Below, piece after piece: positions 47,530-57,142 of a stretch of 64,000 nt of DNA. Numbering within the stretch: the first letter of the stretch is position 1; every line of letters begins with the position of its first letter. Below the pieces are notes generated by a model. It made no database searches, was not told where the DNA came from, and worked only from the letters and a program-made list of their open reading frames with translations. Source of the stretch: Pseudoalteromonas denitrificans DSM 6059 (GTDB taxonomy: Bacteria; Pseudomonadota; Gammaproteobacteria; Enterobacterales; Alteromonadaceae); contig NZ_FOLO01000004.1 in the NCBI RefSeq assembly GCF_900112265.1, positions 147,298-211,297 of the forward strand. Direction: 5' to 3'. The position numbers and the translations under genes are program-made.

Positions 47530-49320
47530 TCACATATACCTTGTTTCTCCAAGATTTCGAGCTTTAATAGCTCTTTTTCGAGCCAGCTCGTCCGCTTCGA
47601 ACTTTTCTAAATCAATAGCCTTCAAAACGTTCTTTTTTTCAATATCTTTTAATTTCAGATACTTAAATAACCCAGGTGTGTTGATCTCACTCACTATGAT
47701 TTGCATTATTTCTAAATAAAAATCAATATCTCGGATTAACTCATAAGCATCAGAGCTATCACCTCTCCAAATAGGAGCTGTTTTTTTTATTTTTTCAGCC
47801 GTATTACTACATATTTGAACCCGCTTTTTAGTATTGATTAATTTGACTAGAAGTAAATCCAAGTCATTCAATAAGTTCAAGTTATGAATTTTTGGGTTAC
47901 CAGCTTTTTTTGAAATTTGATAAGAAAGGACATTAAATATTTTTATACTAAAAGTAATTATTTGAGAATTTTCTGTAAAACGCTCTATATCTATCGTTTG
48001 AAGGTTCTTTCTATCAAAGCATGTATAAAAACGTGGGAGTAAAGTAAACTCCCCATCTGATGGTAAGTTGCGCTGGATCAAACTAATTAACCTGTTCATT
48101 TGATTGTTCTTTACTTGATCCATAGAAAAAATAGATAGTGAAAGTGTTAAGCAAGCAACTTGTATCAGTAGGTCTACATCATTTGTATTATTTTCGACTT
48201 CATTCAATAGCGCCAAAAGGTTTTGTTTAATTTGCTCATATGCCACATCCTCTTTTGAACTGATACTTTTGCTATATATACTCAACTCGGAAGCACTCTC
48301 CAGAAAATATCTCGATTTTTCCCAAAGAAAAAGGAGGATCTCTCGCTTTGGAATATTAGTACATAAAGCTTTTTCTAAGTAATTACAGAACATAGTTAGA
48401 GCTTCCTTTTGAACTTTCACCTCATCTGGAATATTGTAAAAATCAAATTTAGGCAAACTTTTCAGTATAAATTGACTGAACTCTTCAAATTCAGTTGTCT
48501 TATCTACTAGTGGATTTATACGAGAATAAAATTCATCAATTTGATTTGGAGTCATAAGCATTTCTTCAATTATTTTAACTCCAGCTAGAGATGTCTTTCC
48601 AGAAATGAGAGTGAAAGAAGTATTACTAAGTGCCTTTCTAATAATTCCTCCAATCACAAGTACAGCCGATATTTGTTTAGAATCAATACTGATGCCTTTA
48701 ACTTCTGCATCGGCTTCAATTTCTTGAATTAAAGGTTTGTATTTTTTAGGATTCGGTGAAAAATGACTCCACTTTCTATCTTTTGATAAAGCATCTTTAA
48801 TCGTGGTTGCTACTCCCCTAGGTATAACATCTAAAAATTTTTTCCTCACAAAGGCGTCAACATCCTTTGATTTTAATTTAATTGACTTATCAACAGCTTC
48901 ACTACCCGTTAGAATTTCGATGAGCCAAGACTTAAGTAACTTTATCTCAAAAGTAACCTTAATAGACTCTTCTAATTTACTTATACTAGCTATGACAAAA
49001 GGTATGTAAAAGAGATTGATCAAAGATATCATTTGTACTTCTGTAAGATAGCCGTTAAATTCATTTGCTAACAAATCCTTTATGTCTTTATATACCTGCT
49101 CAAAAGAGCTTAAATAATGGCTATCAAGCCATAGCTTTAGAGGTTCATTTCCTCTATCTAAAACATTGCCTAGCTCTTCAGCAATCAGAAGTCTTTTATG
49201 TCTATATAATTGTGATTGCACCTGGAAATCAGATAGTTTTTTTAGCTTATCCTGAGAACATTCTAAATCTAAAATCTTCGATTCGAAGTCTACTAATTCT
49301 GCAATTGTCGGTAAACGCAC
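47530..49320 (-). CDS. Large helical protein of unknown function in the defence region
   Basis: A 596-residue protein, mainly alpha-helical and Leu/Ile/Lys-rich, without signal peptide, membrane span, Walker motif or nuclease motif that I can recognise. The start is a GTG at 49320 with AAAGGATTAAAA upstream. The C-terminus is strongly charged (LEKFEADELARKRAIKARN). It is transcribed alone. An eight-G tract lies 48 bases upstream of its start. Its place between a CBASS-type operon and a type I restriction operon makes a defence role plausible by context only. Confidence 0.6.
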   Translation of the reverse strand: MRLPTIAELVDFESKILDLECSQDKLKKLSDFQVQSQLYRHKRLLIAEELGNVLDRGNEPLKLWLDSHYLSSFEQVYKDIKDLLANEFNGYLTEVQMISLINLFYIPFVIASISKLEESIKVTFEIKLLKSWLIEILTGSEAVDKSIKLKSKDVDAFVRKKFLDVIPRGVATTIKDALSKDRKWSHFSPNPKKYKPLIQEIEADAEVKGISIDSKQISAVLVIGGIIRKALSNTSFTLISGKTSLAGVKIIEEMLMTPNQIDEFYSRINPLVDKTTEFEEFSQFILKSLPKFDFYNIPDEVKVQKEALTMFCNYLEKALCTNIPKREILLFLWEKSRYFLESASELSIYSKSISSKEDVAYEQIKQNLLALLNEVENNTNDVDLLIQVACLTLSLSIFSMDQVKNNQMNRLISLIQRNLPSDGEFTLLPRFYTCFDRKNLQTIDIERFTENSQIITFSIKIFNVLSYQISKKAGNPKIHNLNLLNDLDLLLVKLINTKKRVQICSNTAEKIKKTAPIWRGDSSDAYELIRDIDFYLEIMQIIVSEINTPGLFKYLKLKDIEKKNVLKAIDLEKFEADELARKRAIKARNLGETRYM

Positions 49321-49367
49321 TTTTAATCCTTTTAATTTGAAAGCTGAAACGTTGTCTCATCGGAAAT

Positions 49368-49375
49368 GGGGGGGG
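49368..49375. repeat. G8 homopolymer in a divergent promoter region
   Basis: A run of eight G in very A+T-rich surroundings, 48 bases before the GTG of the minus-strand 596-residue gene and 55 bases before the plus-strand small gene at 49430. Such tracts can slip and vary promoter spacing, but a base-calling error is also possible. Confidence 0.5.
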
Positions 49376-49429
49376 ATTTGGCTGATACTTTGCCATATTC
49401 TGATTACAGATAAAAGAGGAGATACTTAA

Positions 49430-49660
49430 GTGCTGACTAACTATAGAGTGGATTATTGGAACAATTTACCTGTAAAAATCTTAGACAAGACTAAATGTAT
49501 CCTTCATTTATCAAGTAATAAAGAGCTTTACCCAAGGAAGATTAAAACAAAATATGGCTTACGCTATGTATTGAATGTAGGAAGGAGATACAGGCTTATC
49601 TCGGAAGACAAAAGAGCATGGAAGTTAATGACTCATGAGTCTTACAATAATTATATTTAA
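49430..49660 (+). CDS. Small basic hypothetical protein
   Basis: A 76-residue basic protein (Lys/Arg/Tyr-rich: KELYPRKIKTKYGLRYVLN, VGRRYRLISEDKRAW). The start is a GTG at 49430 with GAGGAG eight bases before, which supports translation. No family is recognised. It is followed after 15 bases by another small gene, suggesting a two-gene unit. A toxin-antitoxin pair is a possibility from size and charge only. Confidence 0.55.
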   Translation: MLTNYRVDYWNNLPVKILDKTKCILHLSSNKELYPRKIKTKYGLRYVLNVGRRYRLISEDKRAWKLMTHESYNNYI

Positions 49661-49675
49661 AATTGGAACTAAGTT

Positions 49676-49909
49676 ATGAAATATAGAGATTCTTGGACAG
49701 CACCATTGATTCGTGAAGGTAAGAAAAAGATTTCAGGCGGGGCTGCTAGAAATGTTAGAATATCAAAGTCTGGAGGCATGGATTCAATCATTACTGATAC
49801 CCTGAATTATGCTTTAAATAAAGCTAATGCAAAATCTGATGATTTGACGGTTCCCACACCGCAGACTACTTCAGTGTTAACTGAGAATCAGACTCCCGCT
49901 ATTCATTAA
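49676..49909 (+). CDS. Small hypothetical protein, partner of the preceding gene
   Basis: A 77-residue protein with a basic N-terminal half (REGKKKISGGAARNVRISKS) and a polar, Thr/Pro-rich C-terminal half without secondary-structure signs. GGA lies eight bases before the ATG. No family is recognised. It lies directly behind the 76-residue gene, so the two are probably expressed together, and it is convergent with the restriction operon. Confidence 0.5.
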   Translation: MKYRDSWTAPLIREGKKKISGGAARNVRISKSGGMDSIITDTLNYALNKANAKSDDLTVPTPQTTSVLTENQTPAIH

Positions 49910-49918
49910 TAAATTTAT

Positions 49919-49941
49919 AAGGCGACGATGTTAGTCGCCTT
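49919..49941 (-). terminator. Terminator at the end of the restriction operon
   Basis: AAGGCGAC (49919-49926) pairs with GTCGCCTT (49934-49941). On the minus strand a weak U/A-rich tail follows. It overlaps the stop of the YgjP-like gene and also faces the convergent small genes. Confidence 0.65.
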
Positions 49942-50728
49942 ACTCATTCAAATACAACTCTGCCATGTCATCCAACTTAGCCTTAACTTCTTTCCAGTTA
50001 GGCATTACCTGTGTTAACAATCGCCAAAATTTGTCACTGTGGTTATGCTCGGCTATGTGACAAAGTTCGTGGAGAATCACATAGTCAATGCACTCTTTTG
50101 GAGCTTTAATCAAATGAGGGTTGAGCATCAAGCTACCTTTAGTAGAACAGCTGCCCCATTGTTTTTTCATAGCCATGATACGAAATGAAGGTAAGCCTTC
50201 TACCCAAGTCGCTTTTGTCAGCATTTCATGTAATCTATCATGAAAAATGGCATTGGCTTTTCGGGTATACCACTTATCTAAAAGTGGTTTTATTTTAGCC
50301 ACCCGATCATCACTATCATGTTTAAGCGTTACATTGAGTTTTCCACGGGTAAGTTTCACATTTGAGGTTTGTTTAGCATCTATTAACACTTTTAAAACAT
50401 AGCGCCTACCAAGGTAAAATTGCGTTTCGCCGCTTACATACTGTCTTGGCATAACGTATTCATGTTGTGAAGCAAACTCACTAATGCTCTCCCAGATCCA
50501 ACGTGCGCGTTTAGTCATAGCTTCTTGGATCACTTGAGTTGCAGCATCATATGGCACTGTTGCAACTACACGCTGATCAGGGTGAACTTTTATCACAACT
50601 TTACGTTTGTTCTTTGCTTTTTCGGCATCATCTTCACTTACGACTTGTCTGATTATATCGTAATGAATAATCTCCTCGCCGTAAGCTAAAATACCTTGCT
50701 CTTGAGTTGTTTTTTTTATCTCACTCAT
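49940..50728 (-). CDS. YgjP-like M48-type metallopeptidase (DUF45)
   Basis: A 262-residue protein of the YgjP/WLM type. The zinc motif HELCH is at 220-224 with a further His in AEHNHSDKFW, and the family signature MKKQWGSCS is at 187-195. Such genes often lie beside hsdR of type I restriction systems; the role there is not established but may be proteolytic control. It begins 21 bases after hsdR and ends the operon at a hairpin. It is cytosolic, with no signal peptide. Confidence 0.88.
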   Translation of the reverse strand: MSEIKKTTQEQGILAYGEEIIHYDIIRQVVSEDDAEKAKNKRKVVIKVHPDQRVVATVPYDAATQVIQEAMTKRARWIWESISEFASQHEYVMPRQYVSGETQFYLGRRYVLKVLIDAKQTSNVKLTRGKLNVTLKHDSDDRVAKIKPLLDKWYTRKANAIFHDRLHEMLTKATWVEGLPSFRIMAMKKQWGSCSTKGSLMLNPHLIKAPKECIDYVILHELCHIAEHNHSDKFWRLLTQVMPNWKEVKAKLDDMAELYLNE

Positions 50729-50749
50729 TAACTATATATTCCACGAGCT

Positions 50750-53700
50750 TTAACCACGAGATAAACCCAATCGAGTAATCTTAAGCACTTCTTCAATTAA
50801 GCTTTGCGCATTTTCAAGGCCCAACTCTGCAAACAGCATAGGTAGGAGTTTCATACTAATTGCATTTTCAATTTCACTTGGATTAATTGAAAACTCGGCA
50901 ACCGCTGTTTTTACAACGCCATCAATATCAAAAGCATATTGAACCAGCTTATCTTCTGTTTGATTAACATCTGGGAATAAATGTTTAAATAAACCAAAAT
51001 AAGCTTGTGCGTGTTTATTTTGTTTACCTTCACCATCAGTAAACATATCTTGAATGCCTTCAACTTTTCGTTGTTTAACTTCTTGTTCAAAGTCAGCAAA
51101 AAGCATGTACTGTTTCACTGGCGCATCAAACATCGCTTTAGCTTCATCAATCGCTTTTTTAAGTAAATTAGAAAAGTATTCTTGAGCATATGGATCATCA
51201 GCTAAGTCTTGCTCAATCATTTTGGTAATTCGCCCAGTGATTTTATCTGTTTGATTACGGGCTTCATCATCAGTTAAATCTTGTGGTTTAACATCTTTCC
51301 CAAGATTACCAACCAAATATGCACCATCGGGTTCTCTTACTTCAATACCAGCAATATGTTTATCTAATAACTGACGAACATCTTCTGCATATTCATCATA
51401 ATCAACAGTTTCATTTGCATCTTCACGCACTTGTTTACGCAAGTTGACAAACATCTTTAATGTTTCTTTATAATGATCTCGTTTGTCATCAAAGCTTTTG
51501 TCTTCAAAAAAGCTAGCCGATTGTAAAGCCACTTTCATACAGTTTAAAAATGCAGTGAGTGCTGTATAAAACTCATCTCGTTTTTTTATGTTTTTATCAA
51601 TAAATTGACCATGTACATCTTCAACTTTGGGCGTGAGTGCTTGACGCAATGCAGCATGGTCTTGCTTATTTTTAACATCAGCGAATATAGCCCACAAATC
51701 ATTATATAAACCTGGTAACTTTTTATATTCAGTATCCATGCGGTTGTATAATCCTTTAAGATCATCAACATCAAAGCCATTTTGATTACGCTCAGCCAAC
51801 TCTTGATACTTTTCAATTGTCATATCGAGTTCTTTTAAAATACCGCGATAATCAATTAAATAACCAAATTGCTTTTTGCTATGTAAACGGTTTACACGAG
51901 CTATAGCTTGAATTAAATTATGTTCTTTAAGTGGTTTATCAATATACAAAACCGTATTTTTAGGTTCATCAAAGCCTGTTAGTAGTTTATCAACCACTAT
52001 CATCAAGTCTGGCCCTTCATCTTGACTAAAGGCATTAATGATATCTTTGGTATAGGTTTTTTCATCAACATTGCCAACATTAGCTTTCCACCAATTTTGA
52101 ACAATGTCTTTGCTATCTTGATCTACTACCTCATGGCCTTCACGAGTATCTGGAGACGACATTGCTACTACAGATGTAACTTTGCCTATTTTGTCTAAAA
52201 TTTCCTTATAACGAATTGCAGAGGCTTTAGAGTCACAAGCTAGCTGCCCTTTTAACCCTTGTTGTTTAAAGTTCTGAAAGTGATCTGAAATATCATGAGC
52301 TATCAACTCAATACGACCTTCGGTTTGGTATATCTGACCTTTTTGCGAAAACTTCTTTTTTAGATCTGTTCTTTGCTTTTCAGTTAGTTTTTCTGTGATC
52401 CGATCAAACCAAGCATCAATTGCCTTATCGTTTACGTTTAGCTCAGGAATGCGTTCTTCGTACAACAATGGTGTTACTGTCTTATCTTCAACAGCTTGCT
52501 GCATAGTGTAAGAGTGAATTATCGAACCGAATTTATTTTCAGTTTTATCATCTTTAAGTAATGGCGTACCCGTGAATGCAATAAACGCCGCCTTTGGCAG
52601 GGTTTGTAACATACGAATATTGTTCTCACCATTTTGACTTCGATGACCTTCATCAACTAATACTAAAATATTCGGGCTATCGTTATAACATTCATCATAT
52701 TTAATAGCTGAACCAAATTTATTAATAATAGAAAAAATAACACGTTCGTTACCTTTGCCAATTTGTTCAGCTAAACGTTTACCCGATGTAGCCATTGCAT
52801 CTCTTTTATCGCGTTCGCTTAAAACGCCACCAGATGCAAATGTACGGCTCAATTGGTCTTCTAGGTCAACTCTATCAGTTACTATTATTACGCGGCACTG
52901 AGCAAGCTCCTGAAGCCATATAAGCGCTTTTGACAAAAACACCATAGTAAATGATTTACCACTTCCTGTAGTATGCCAAATAACCCCACCATTACGTGCA
53001 CCAGGTCTTTTAATCTCATCAAAACTAGTAATACGTTCTATTAAGGCTTTAATACCAAAAACTTGCTGATAACGCGCAACTATCTTTCCAGCCTTTTTAT
53101 CAAACAAGGTATACAAACGGGTCATATCTAATAATCGGTCGGGTCTTAACAAACTTACTAATAATCTATCTTGAGCAGTTACAGTGAGTTCACCTCCAGC
53201 TAACAAGGATAAATATTCATCTTTTGCAGCGGCTGGTCGGTGGCCGAAAATGCCATCAAGCTGTTGTTCATTTAAAGTTTTGTTTTTCAAACGAACAAAC
53301 TCAGCTTCAATAATGTCTTCCTCGACCCATTTAGCCCAAAACTTCTCTGGAGTACCGCAAGTGCCATACAAACCATCATGACCATTAACCGAAATCAACA
53401 ACTGACTATACGCAAACAAATGTGGAATTTCTGCCTGGCCTTGGTTACGTATTTGTTGTGATACAGCTTCACTTAATGTCGATTTTCCCTCAGTAGAAGA
53501 ATCAGGTCGTTTAGCTTCAACTACGACCCAAGGCAGACCATTTACAAAACATACAATATCAGGAATTCGAACACCTGTACCTTCACTGTTTTGTACCACC
53601 ATTTCTTCAGTAAAGTGAAAATGATTGTTCTTAATATTTTGCCAATCAATTAACTGAATCGTAGGTGATGCTTTTTTACCATCAATAAATTCTGTAACAC

Positions 53701-54031
53701 CCACGCCATACATCAAAGCGTTATAGAGTTTTTCATTAGCACTTTTTAACCCTTCATTCATCGCAGGGTTAAGTTCATGCATAATTTTATCGATAGCGGC
53801 AGCTGATAGCTTGTGTTCTTTGCCTGCAAACGGGAATGTTTGATTGCTTAAAAACTCTCTCATTACTGATAACAGCATAACTTGGCTAGTTGCCTTGCCC
53901 GAATAACTATTACCACGATATTTCTCGCATTCACTTGGTGGTATAAAAGAATACCCAAGCATACTTAGCATGGTTAATGCAGGTATTTTAGAGCTAAACT
54001 CTTCTTTAAAATTTGGGATAATATTTGTCAT
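50750..54031 (-). CDS. hsdR: Type I restriction enzyme, R subunit
   Basis: A 1093-residue motor and nuclease subunit. The PD-(D/E)XK nuclease is near the N-terminus (Asp158 in VRIPDIVCF, Glu172 and Lys174 in VVVEAKRP). The SF2 translocase follows with TGSGKS (355-360), DEGH (460-463), TGTPL and the late RVNRLH motif. The helical C-terminus binds the methylase. It cuts unmodified DNA after translocation when bound to HsdM and HsdS. It is separated from hsdS by two other genes: a reverse transcriptase fusion (13 bases upstream) and a PD-(D/E)XK nuclease. It appears intact. Confidence 0.96.
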   Translation of the reverse strand: MTNIIPNFKEEFSSKIPALTMLSMLGYSFIPPSECEKYRGNSYSGKATSQVMLLSVMREFLSNQTFPFAGKEHKLSAAAIDKIMHELNPAMNEGLKSANEKLYNALMYGVGVTEFIDGKKASPTIQLIDWQNIKNNHFHFTEEMVVQNSEGTGVRIPDIVCFVNGLPWVVVEAKRPDSSTEGKSTLSEAVSQQIRNQGQAEIPHLFAYSQLLISVNGHDGLYGTCGTPEKFWAKWVEEDIIEAEFVRLKNKTLNEQQLDGIFGHRPAAAKDEYLSLLAGGELTVTAQDRLLVSLLRPDRLLDMTRLYTLFDKKAGKIVARYQQVFGIKALIERITSFDEIKRPGARNGGVIWHTTGSGKSFTMVFLSKALIWLQELAQCRVIIVTDRVDLEDQLSRTFASGGVLSERDKRDAMATSGKRLAEQIGKGNERVIFSIINKFGSAIKYDECYNDSPNILVLVDEGHRSQNGENNIRMLQTLPKAAFIAFTGTPLLKDDKTENKFGSIIHSYTMQQAVEDKTVTPLLYEERIPELNVNDKAIDAWFDRITEKLTEKQRTDLKKKFSQKGQIYQTEGRIELIAHDISDHFQNFKQQGLKGQLACDSKASAIRYKEILDKIGKVTSVVAMSSPDTREGHEVVDQDSKDIVQNWWKANVGNVDEKTYTKDIINAFSQDEGPDLMIVVDKLLTGFDEPKNTVLYIDKPLKEHNLIQAIARVNRLHSKKQFGYLIDYRGILKELDMTIEKYQELAERNQNGFDVDDLKGLYNRMDTEYKKLPGLYNDLWAIFADVKNKQDHAALRQALTPKVEDVHGQFIDKNIKKRDEFYTALTAFLNCMKVALQSASFFEDKSFDDKRDHYKETLKMFVNLRKQVREDANETVDYDEYAEDVRQLLDKHIAGIEVREPDGAYLVGNLGKDVKPQDLTDDEARNQTDKITGRITKMIEQDLADDPYAQEYFSNLLKKAIDEAKAMFDAPVKQYMLFADFEQEVKQRKVEGIQDMFTDGEGKQNKHAQAYFGLFKHLFPDVNQTEDKLVQYAFDIDGVVKTAVAEFSINPSEIENAISMKLLPMLFAELGLENAQSLIEEVLKITRLGLSRG

Positions 54032-54044
54032 CTGGCTCTCCCAA

Positions 54045-56969
54045 TTATCGGTTATTTAGTTCATTGTGATCAAAACCAGGAGGAAGTGGTTTAAATCCGC
54101 CTTTATCAGCTTCAGTTGGGCTTGACTGATAATGAAACTGCCTCAATTTTTTAATGTTAAGTTTCGTAGATAGAATTGAGCTATTTTCTCCACCTTTCAC
54201 ATACAACAGAGTTTTATTTTCGGTTCTGCTTGGTTGAAGTACACACGAACCACCATATTGAGACGTGTTTGATTGGACTGTATAACAATGCAAATCTCGT
54301 ACAGTTGACTCTAATATGTGTTGGTAGTAATTGGTATCTCGGTTCCAAACACATGCTACAAGTAAATCTAACTGGGATTTGAATAGCACCCGATGACTAA
54401 TATCTGAAAGCTCAAAGCAATTGTATGTAGACAGACTCGTTCCATTCCAACTAACTCTATGATATGCAGGTTTCTGGATTTGGGGCTGATAAAGTCTCAA
54501 TGAATGAAGCAACTTTTGCTCAGCAGGTGCATAGTGGTTCTTTAGTCTAGGTAGGATCGCACAAGAGTTGTATTTACCATTAGATTGAAATGGCAGCACC
54601 TCAACAATTAGATTATGAGCATTTCCGCCTACAACCCAATGCTCTAAACCAAAAATTAAACCTATTCGATTTAGCCTTGCAAAGTGTATCATATTTGGTA
54701 ACCACTCAACGGGAACTGAAACTTCAGGAAAAACTAAAACATCAACATTATCTCTCACTGCTGAGTTAAGCATTGAATTTAATGAGTATTGACGCTCGTT
54801 ACTTAAATTTGTAGGTGTATCAGCTCTTAACGCTGAAGCAATATCATTATCTGCTACAACAAAATTAGCTAACCCTATTTTTAGCTCTGCTCGCCTAGAG
54901 TTTTGACCAACAACAATATGGTGAGTTGTAACTTTGTCCTCTTGATTTGACTTTTCATACACATCAAAGTTACTAATTGAGTTACCTGTTTGTCGAAAGT
55001 AATTAGTTTCAGAGTCTTTTATCCAATCTGGTAGATTTGAATCTTCATTCAATAGTCTGAATAAATCAAAAGTTTGCCATTCATCAAAATGGATATATCG
55101 AGGGGTATAATTAACTTTAGTTTGGTTTAGTCTAATACTTCTTTCGCCCAAGAAGGCTCTCTGGCAGGTTAAATCCCCCTCATAATCAGTATAATTAGCT
55201 AACGGCCAAGCTGATAAGTAGTGCTTAAATAAATTAGCAGAACGAATCTTTTGAGTTGGCAGTTTCAGACGGTTTTCGTCAATTATTTTATCTAAAGATG
55301 CTTTCGGCTTTATAAAGTTTGAACCTAGCTCTTGCATCATTTGAAAGCCACTAAACCCCTGCTGTGGCAATCTTATGTCTAAAGCAGCTATTACCATACT
55401 AAACGAAATATTATTGTATTCGTTAATGTGCTCCCTTAGAGTTTCTACAAAAGCCTGTCGTTTTCTGGTGTATCGAATACTCGCACTATTAATGAGACTA
55501 ATTTCAAACTGAAGATTCTGGTAAAACTTTGCAGCAATGTCGTATTCTTTTAAAATAATTGCAAATTGATAAACCTTTTCCCAAAGCCTAAAAAATCGCA
55601 ATATGTTTTGCCCTTTAAAAAGCTTTGTTATATCAATTAATAAATCCCTATGATGGTTTTGACGTGACCCTTGAGCTAAAGCTATTTGCTTAGACAAAAA
55701 TTGGGATAAACCACCTTCATTTTCGGAAGCTTTTAATACATTTTTTAAGTTACTTTCATGTCCATCGTAAAGAAATTCGTTGGCATAGTTACTCAGATTT
55801 ATCTTACTTGAGCCGTCAGGTAATAATCTGTACTCGCTACTTTGCTTTTGGAGCGCTTCAATAATGACATCAAGTCCGGCTGTGCTGTGGTTAGAGTGGT
55901 ATTGGTGAAGCTGGATCTTTTCTTGCTGGACTTCTAAGTTGCCAAACTCTGAAATAACTTCAAACTTTTTATCCTCAATACTAATTGCTGATGAGAGGTA
56001 ATCCTCAATGAAGCTTTTAACTACTTTAGTTTGTTGAAGCTTAGGACGTTTAAAAACAAAAAGAATATCGTCAACATACCGACCGTAGTATGCTGGTCGA
56101 ACAATATCAGAGACTTCTCTATCAAAACCACTCAAATACCAGTTTGCTAATACAGTCGAGGATGTTAACCCTATTGGTAAACCTACGTTATTCTCACAGC
56201 CTTTATGGGTATATTTTAATTGAGGCTTTATTTTTTCCCTGTATTCTTTGTAAATTTTTTCCAAAAGGTTAGTCAAGAATAACGCTAATTCTAATGCTTC
56301 TTTATCATCTATCAATGATTCTATTTCAGCAGTGATTTTTTGAAATTTCAAATCGATATTATAAAAATACTGTTTAATATCTAAAGCAACGACTGCAACA
56401 TTATCACCTTCAGTTGTCACTCGTTTAGCTGTTTCAATCGCTCCATTTCGCCAATCATTGTATTGACTAATGTAACTAACAAACACATCCTTAGAGTCGC
56501 TACTATTTGAAGGTTCAACTAAGCTTAAACACTTAGCTTTAAGCCTATTGCCATAGCAATCCTTTGATAAAGCGTTATCAAATAAAGGCCCTACGTAAAG
56601 AGTCCATAATATATCTATCAACCAAAGCTCGGCAGGCCCATCGAAAAAATAATTAACTTTACTAACTTTATATGATTCTGCGCTTCTGAAATTTGTTACA
56701 TAGTTAGGTTCAGCACTGGAACTATTGTTTTCAAATCCTTTAGCAATTAATTTGAAGTCAACGTTATTTATTAACTCAGTTAGGGCGTCATTATTTTCTG
56801 TTTCACCACTAAAAATTGTTTCAGACAGTTTTTGAAATAAAGTGTTATCCCTTATTGTCTGTGATTCAAATTCTGCAACTCTAGCTTTTAAAAATAGATT
56901 TATATTTTCAAAATAAGCATAGCTTTTTAAATACTTATAACCTAATTCAACTCTTGCAGGAGCTAGCAT
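54045..56969 (-). CDS. Reverse transcriptase-nitrilase fusion, DRT type 1 (UG1)
   Basis: A 974-residue protein. The N-terminal half is a reverse transcriptase: the first catalytic Asp197 in VVALDIKQYFYNID, GLPIG (263-267), and YVDD (298-301) in GRYVDDILFVFK. The C-terminal part (about 690-930) is a carbon-nitrogen hydrolase (nitrilase) domain with the full Glu-Lys-Cys triad: Glu749 in VLVFPEVSVP, Lys810 in LPRLKNHYAPAE and Cys873 in LLVACVWNRD. This order defines the UG1 class, known as DRT type 1, which has anti-phage activity. It sits inside a type I restriction operon between the nuclease gene and hsdR. A 173-base leader upstream may give it its own promoter. No ncRNA is recognised. Confidence 0.88.
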   Translation of the reverse strand: MLAPARVELGYKYLKSYAYFENINLFLKARVAEFESQTIRDNTLFQKLSETIFSGETENNDALTELINNVDFKLIAKGFENNSSSAEPNYVTNFRSAESYKVSKVNYFFDGPAELWLIDILWTLYVGPLFDNALSKDCYGNRLKAKCLSLVEPSNSSDSKDVFVSYISQYNDWRNGAIETAKRVTTEGDNVAVVALDIKQYFYNIDLKFQKITAEIESLIDDKEALELALFLTNLLEKIYKEYREKIKPQLKYTHKGCENNVGLPIGLTSSTVLANWYLSGFDREVSDIVRPAYYGRYVDDILFVFKRPKLQQTKVVKSFIEDYLSSAISIEDKKFEVISEFGNLEVQQEKIQLHQYHSNHSTAGLDVIIEALQKQSSEYRLLPDGSSKINLSNYANEFLYDGHESNLKNVLKASENEGGLSQFLSKQIALAQGSRQNHHRDLLIDITKLFKGQNILRFFRLWEKVYQFAIILKEYDIAAKFYQNLQFEISLINSASIRYTRKRQAFVETLREHINEYNNISFSMVIAALDIRLPQQGFSGFQMMQELGSNFIKPKASLDKIIDENRLKLPTQKIRSANLFKHYLSAWPLANYTDYEGDLTCQRAFLGERSIRLNQTKVNYTPRYIHFDEWQTFDLFRLLNEDSNLPDWIKDSETNYFRQTGNSISNFDVYEKSNQEDKVTTHHIVVGQNSRRAELKIGLANFVVADNDIASALRADTPTNLSNERQYSLNSMLNSAVRDNVDVLVFPEVSVPVEWLPNMIHFARLNRIGLIFGLEHWVVGGNAHNLIVEVLPFQSNGKYNSCAILPRLKNHYAPAEQKLLHSLRLYQPQIQKPAYHRVSWNGTSLSTYNCFELSDISHRVLFKSQLDLLVACVWNRDTNYYQHILESTVRDLHCYTVQSNTSQYGGSCVLQPSRTENKTLLYVKGGENSSILSTKLNIKKLRQFHYQSSPTEADKGGFKPLPPGFDHNELNNR

Positions 56970-57142
56970 ATAATTTCCTTATCTTTAATTTATTTTTAGC
57001 AATGACCTGTTTACAGCTATTTATTGATGTTTTTTTAAGCTGTATTAACCATTTAAATTGTCGATATCTTTTATATATCTAAAATTTGAACAGAATATAA
57101 CAATAACTTAGGTTCATTTATGTATTACATTTGTTAATTTAC
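56970..57142 (-). promoter_or_regulatory. Leader region of the DRT1 gene
   Basis: This is the largest gap in the operon (173 bases). On the minus strand TACAGCT (57044-57038) and AGCTGTA (57018-57012) can form a hairpin with a 19-base loop. A TTGTTA with ATATAT 19 bases later, upstream of it, could be a promoter. The RT is thus possibly expressed apart from hsdMS. Confidence 0.35.

Noticed and set aside
42565..49909. An integron cassette array
   Set aside because: No attC-like sites with paired RYYYAAC/GTTRRRY boxes were seen and there is no integrase gene.
49430..49909. Firm call of a ParE/RelE-type toxin-antitoxin pair
   Set aside because: Size and charge fit, but no toxin motif or antitoxin DNA-binding domain can be seen.
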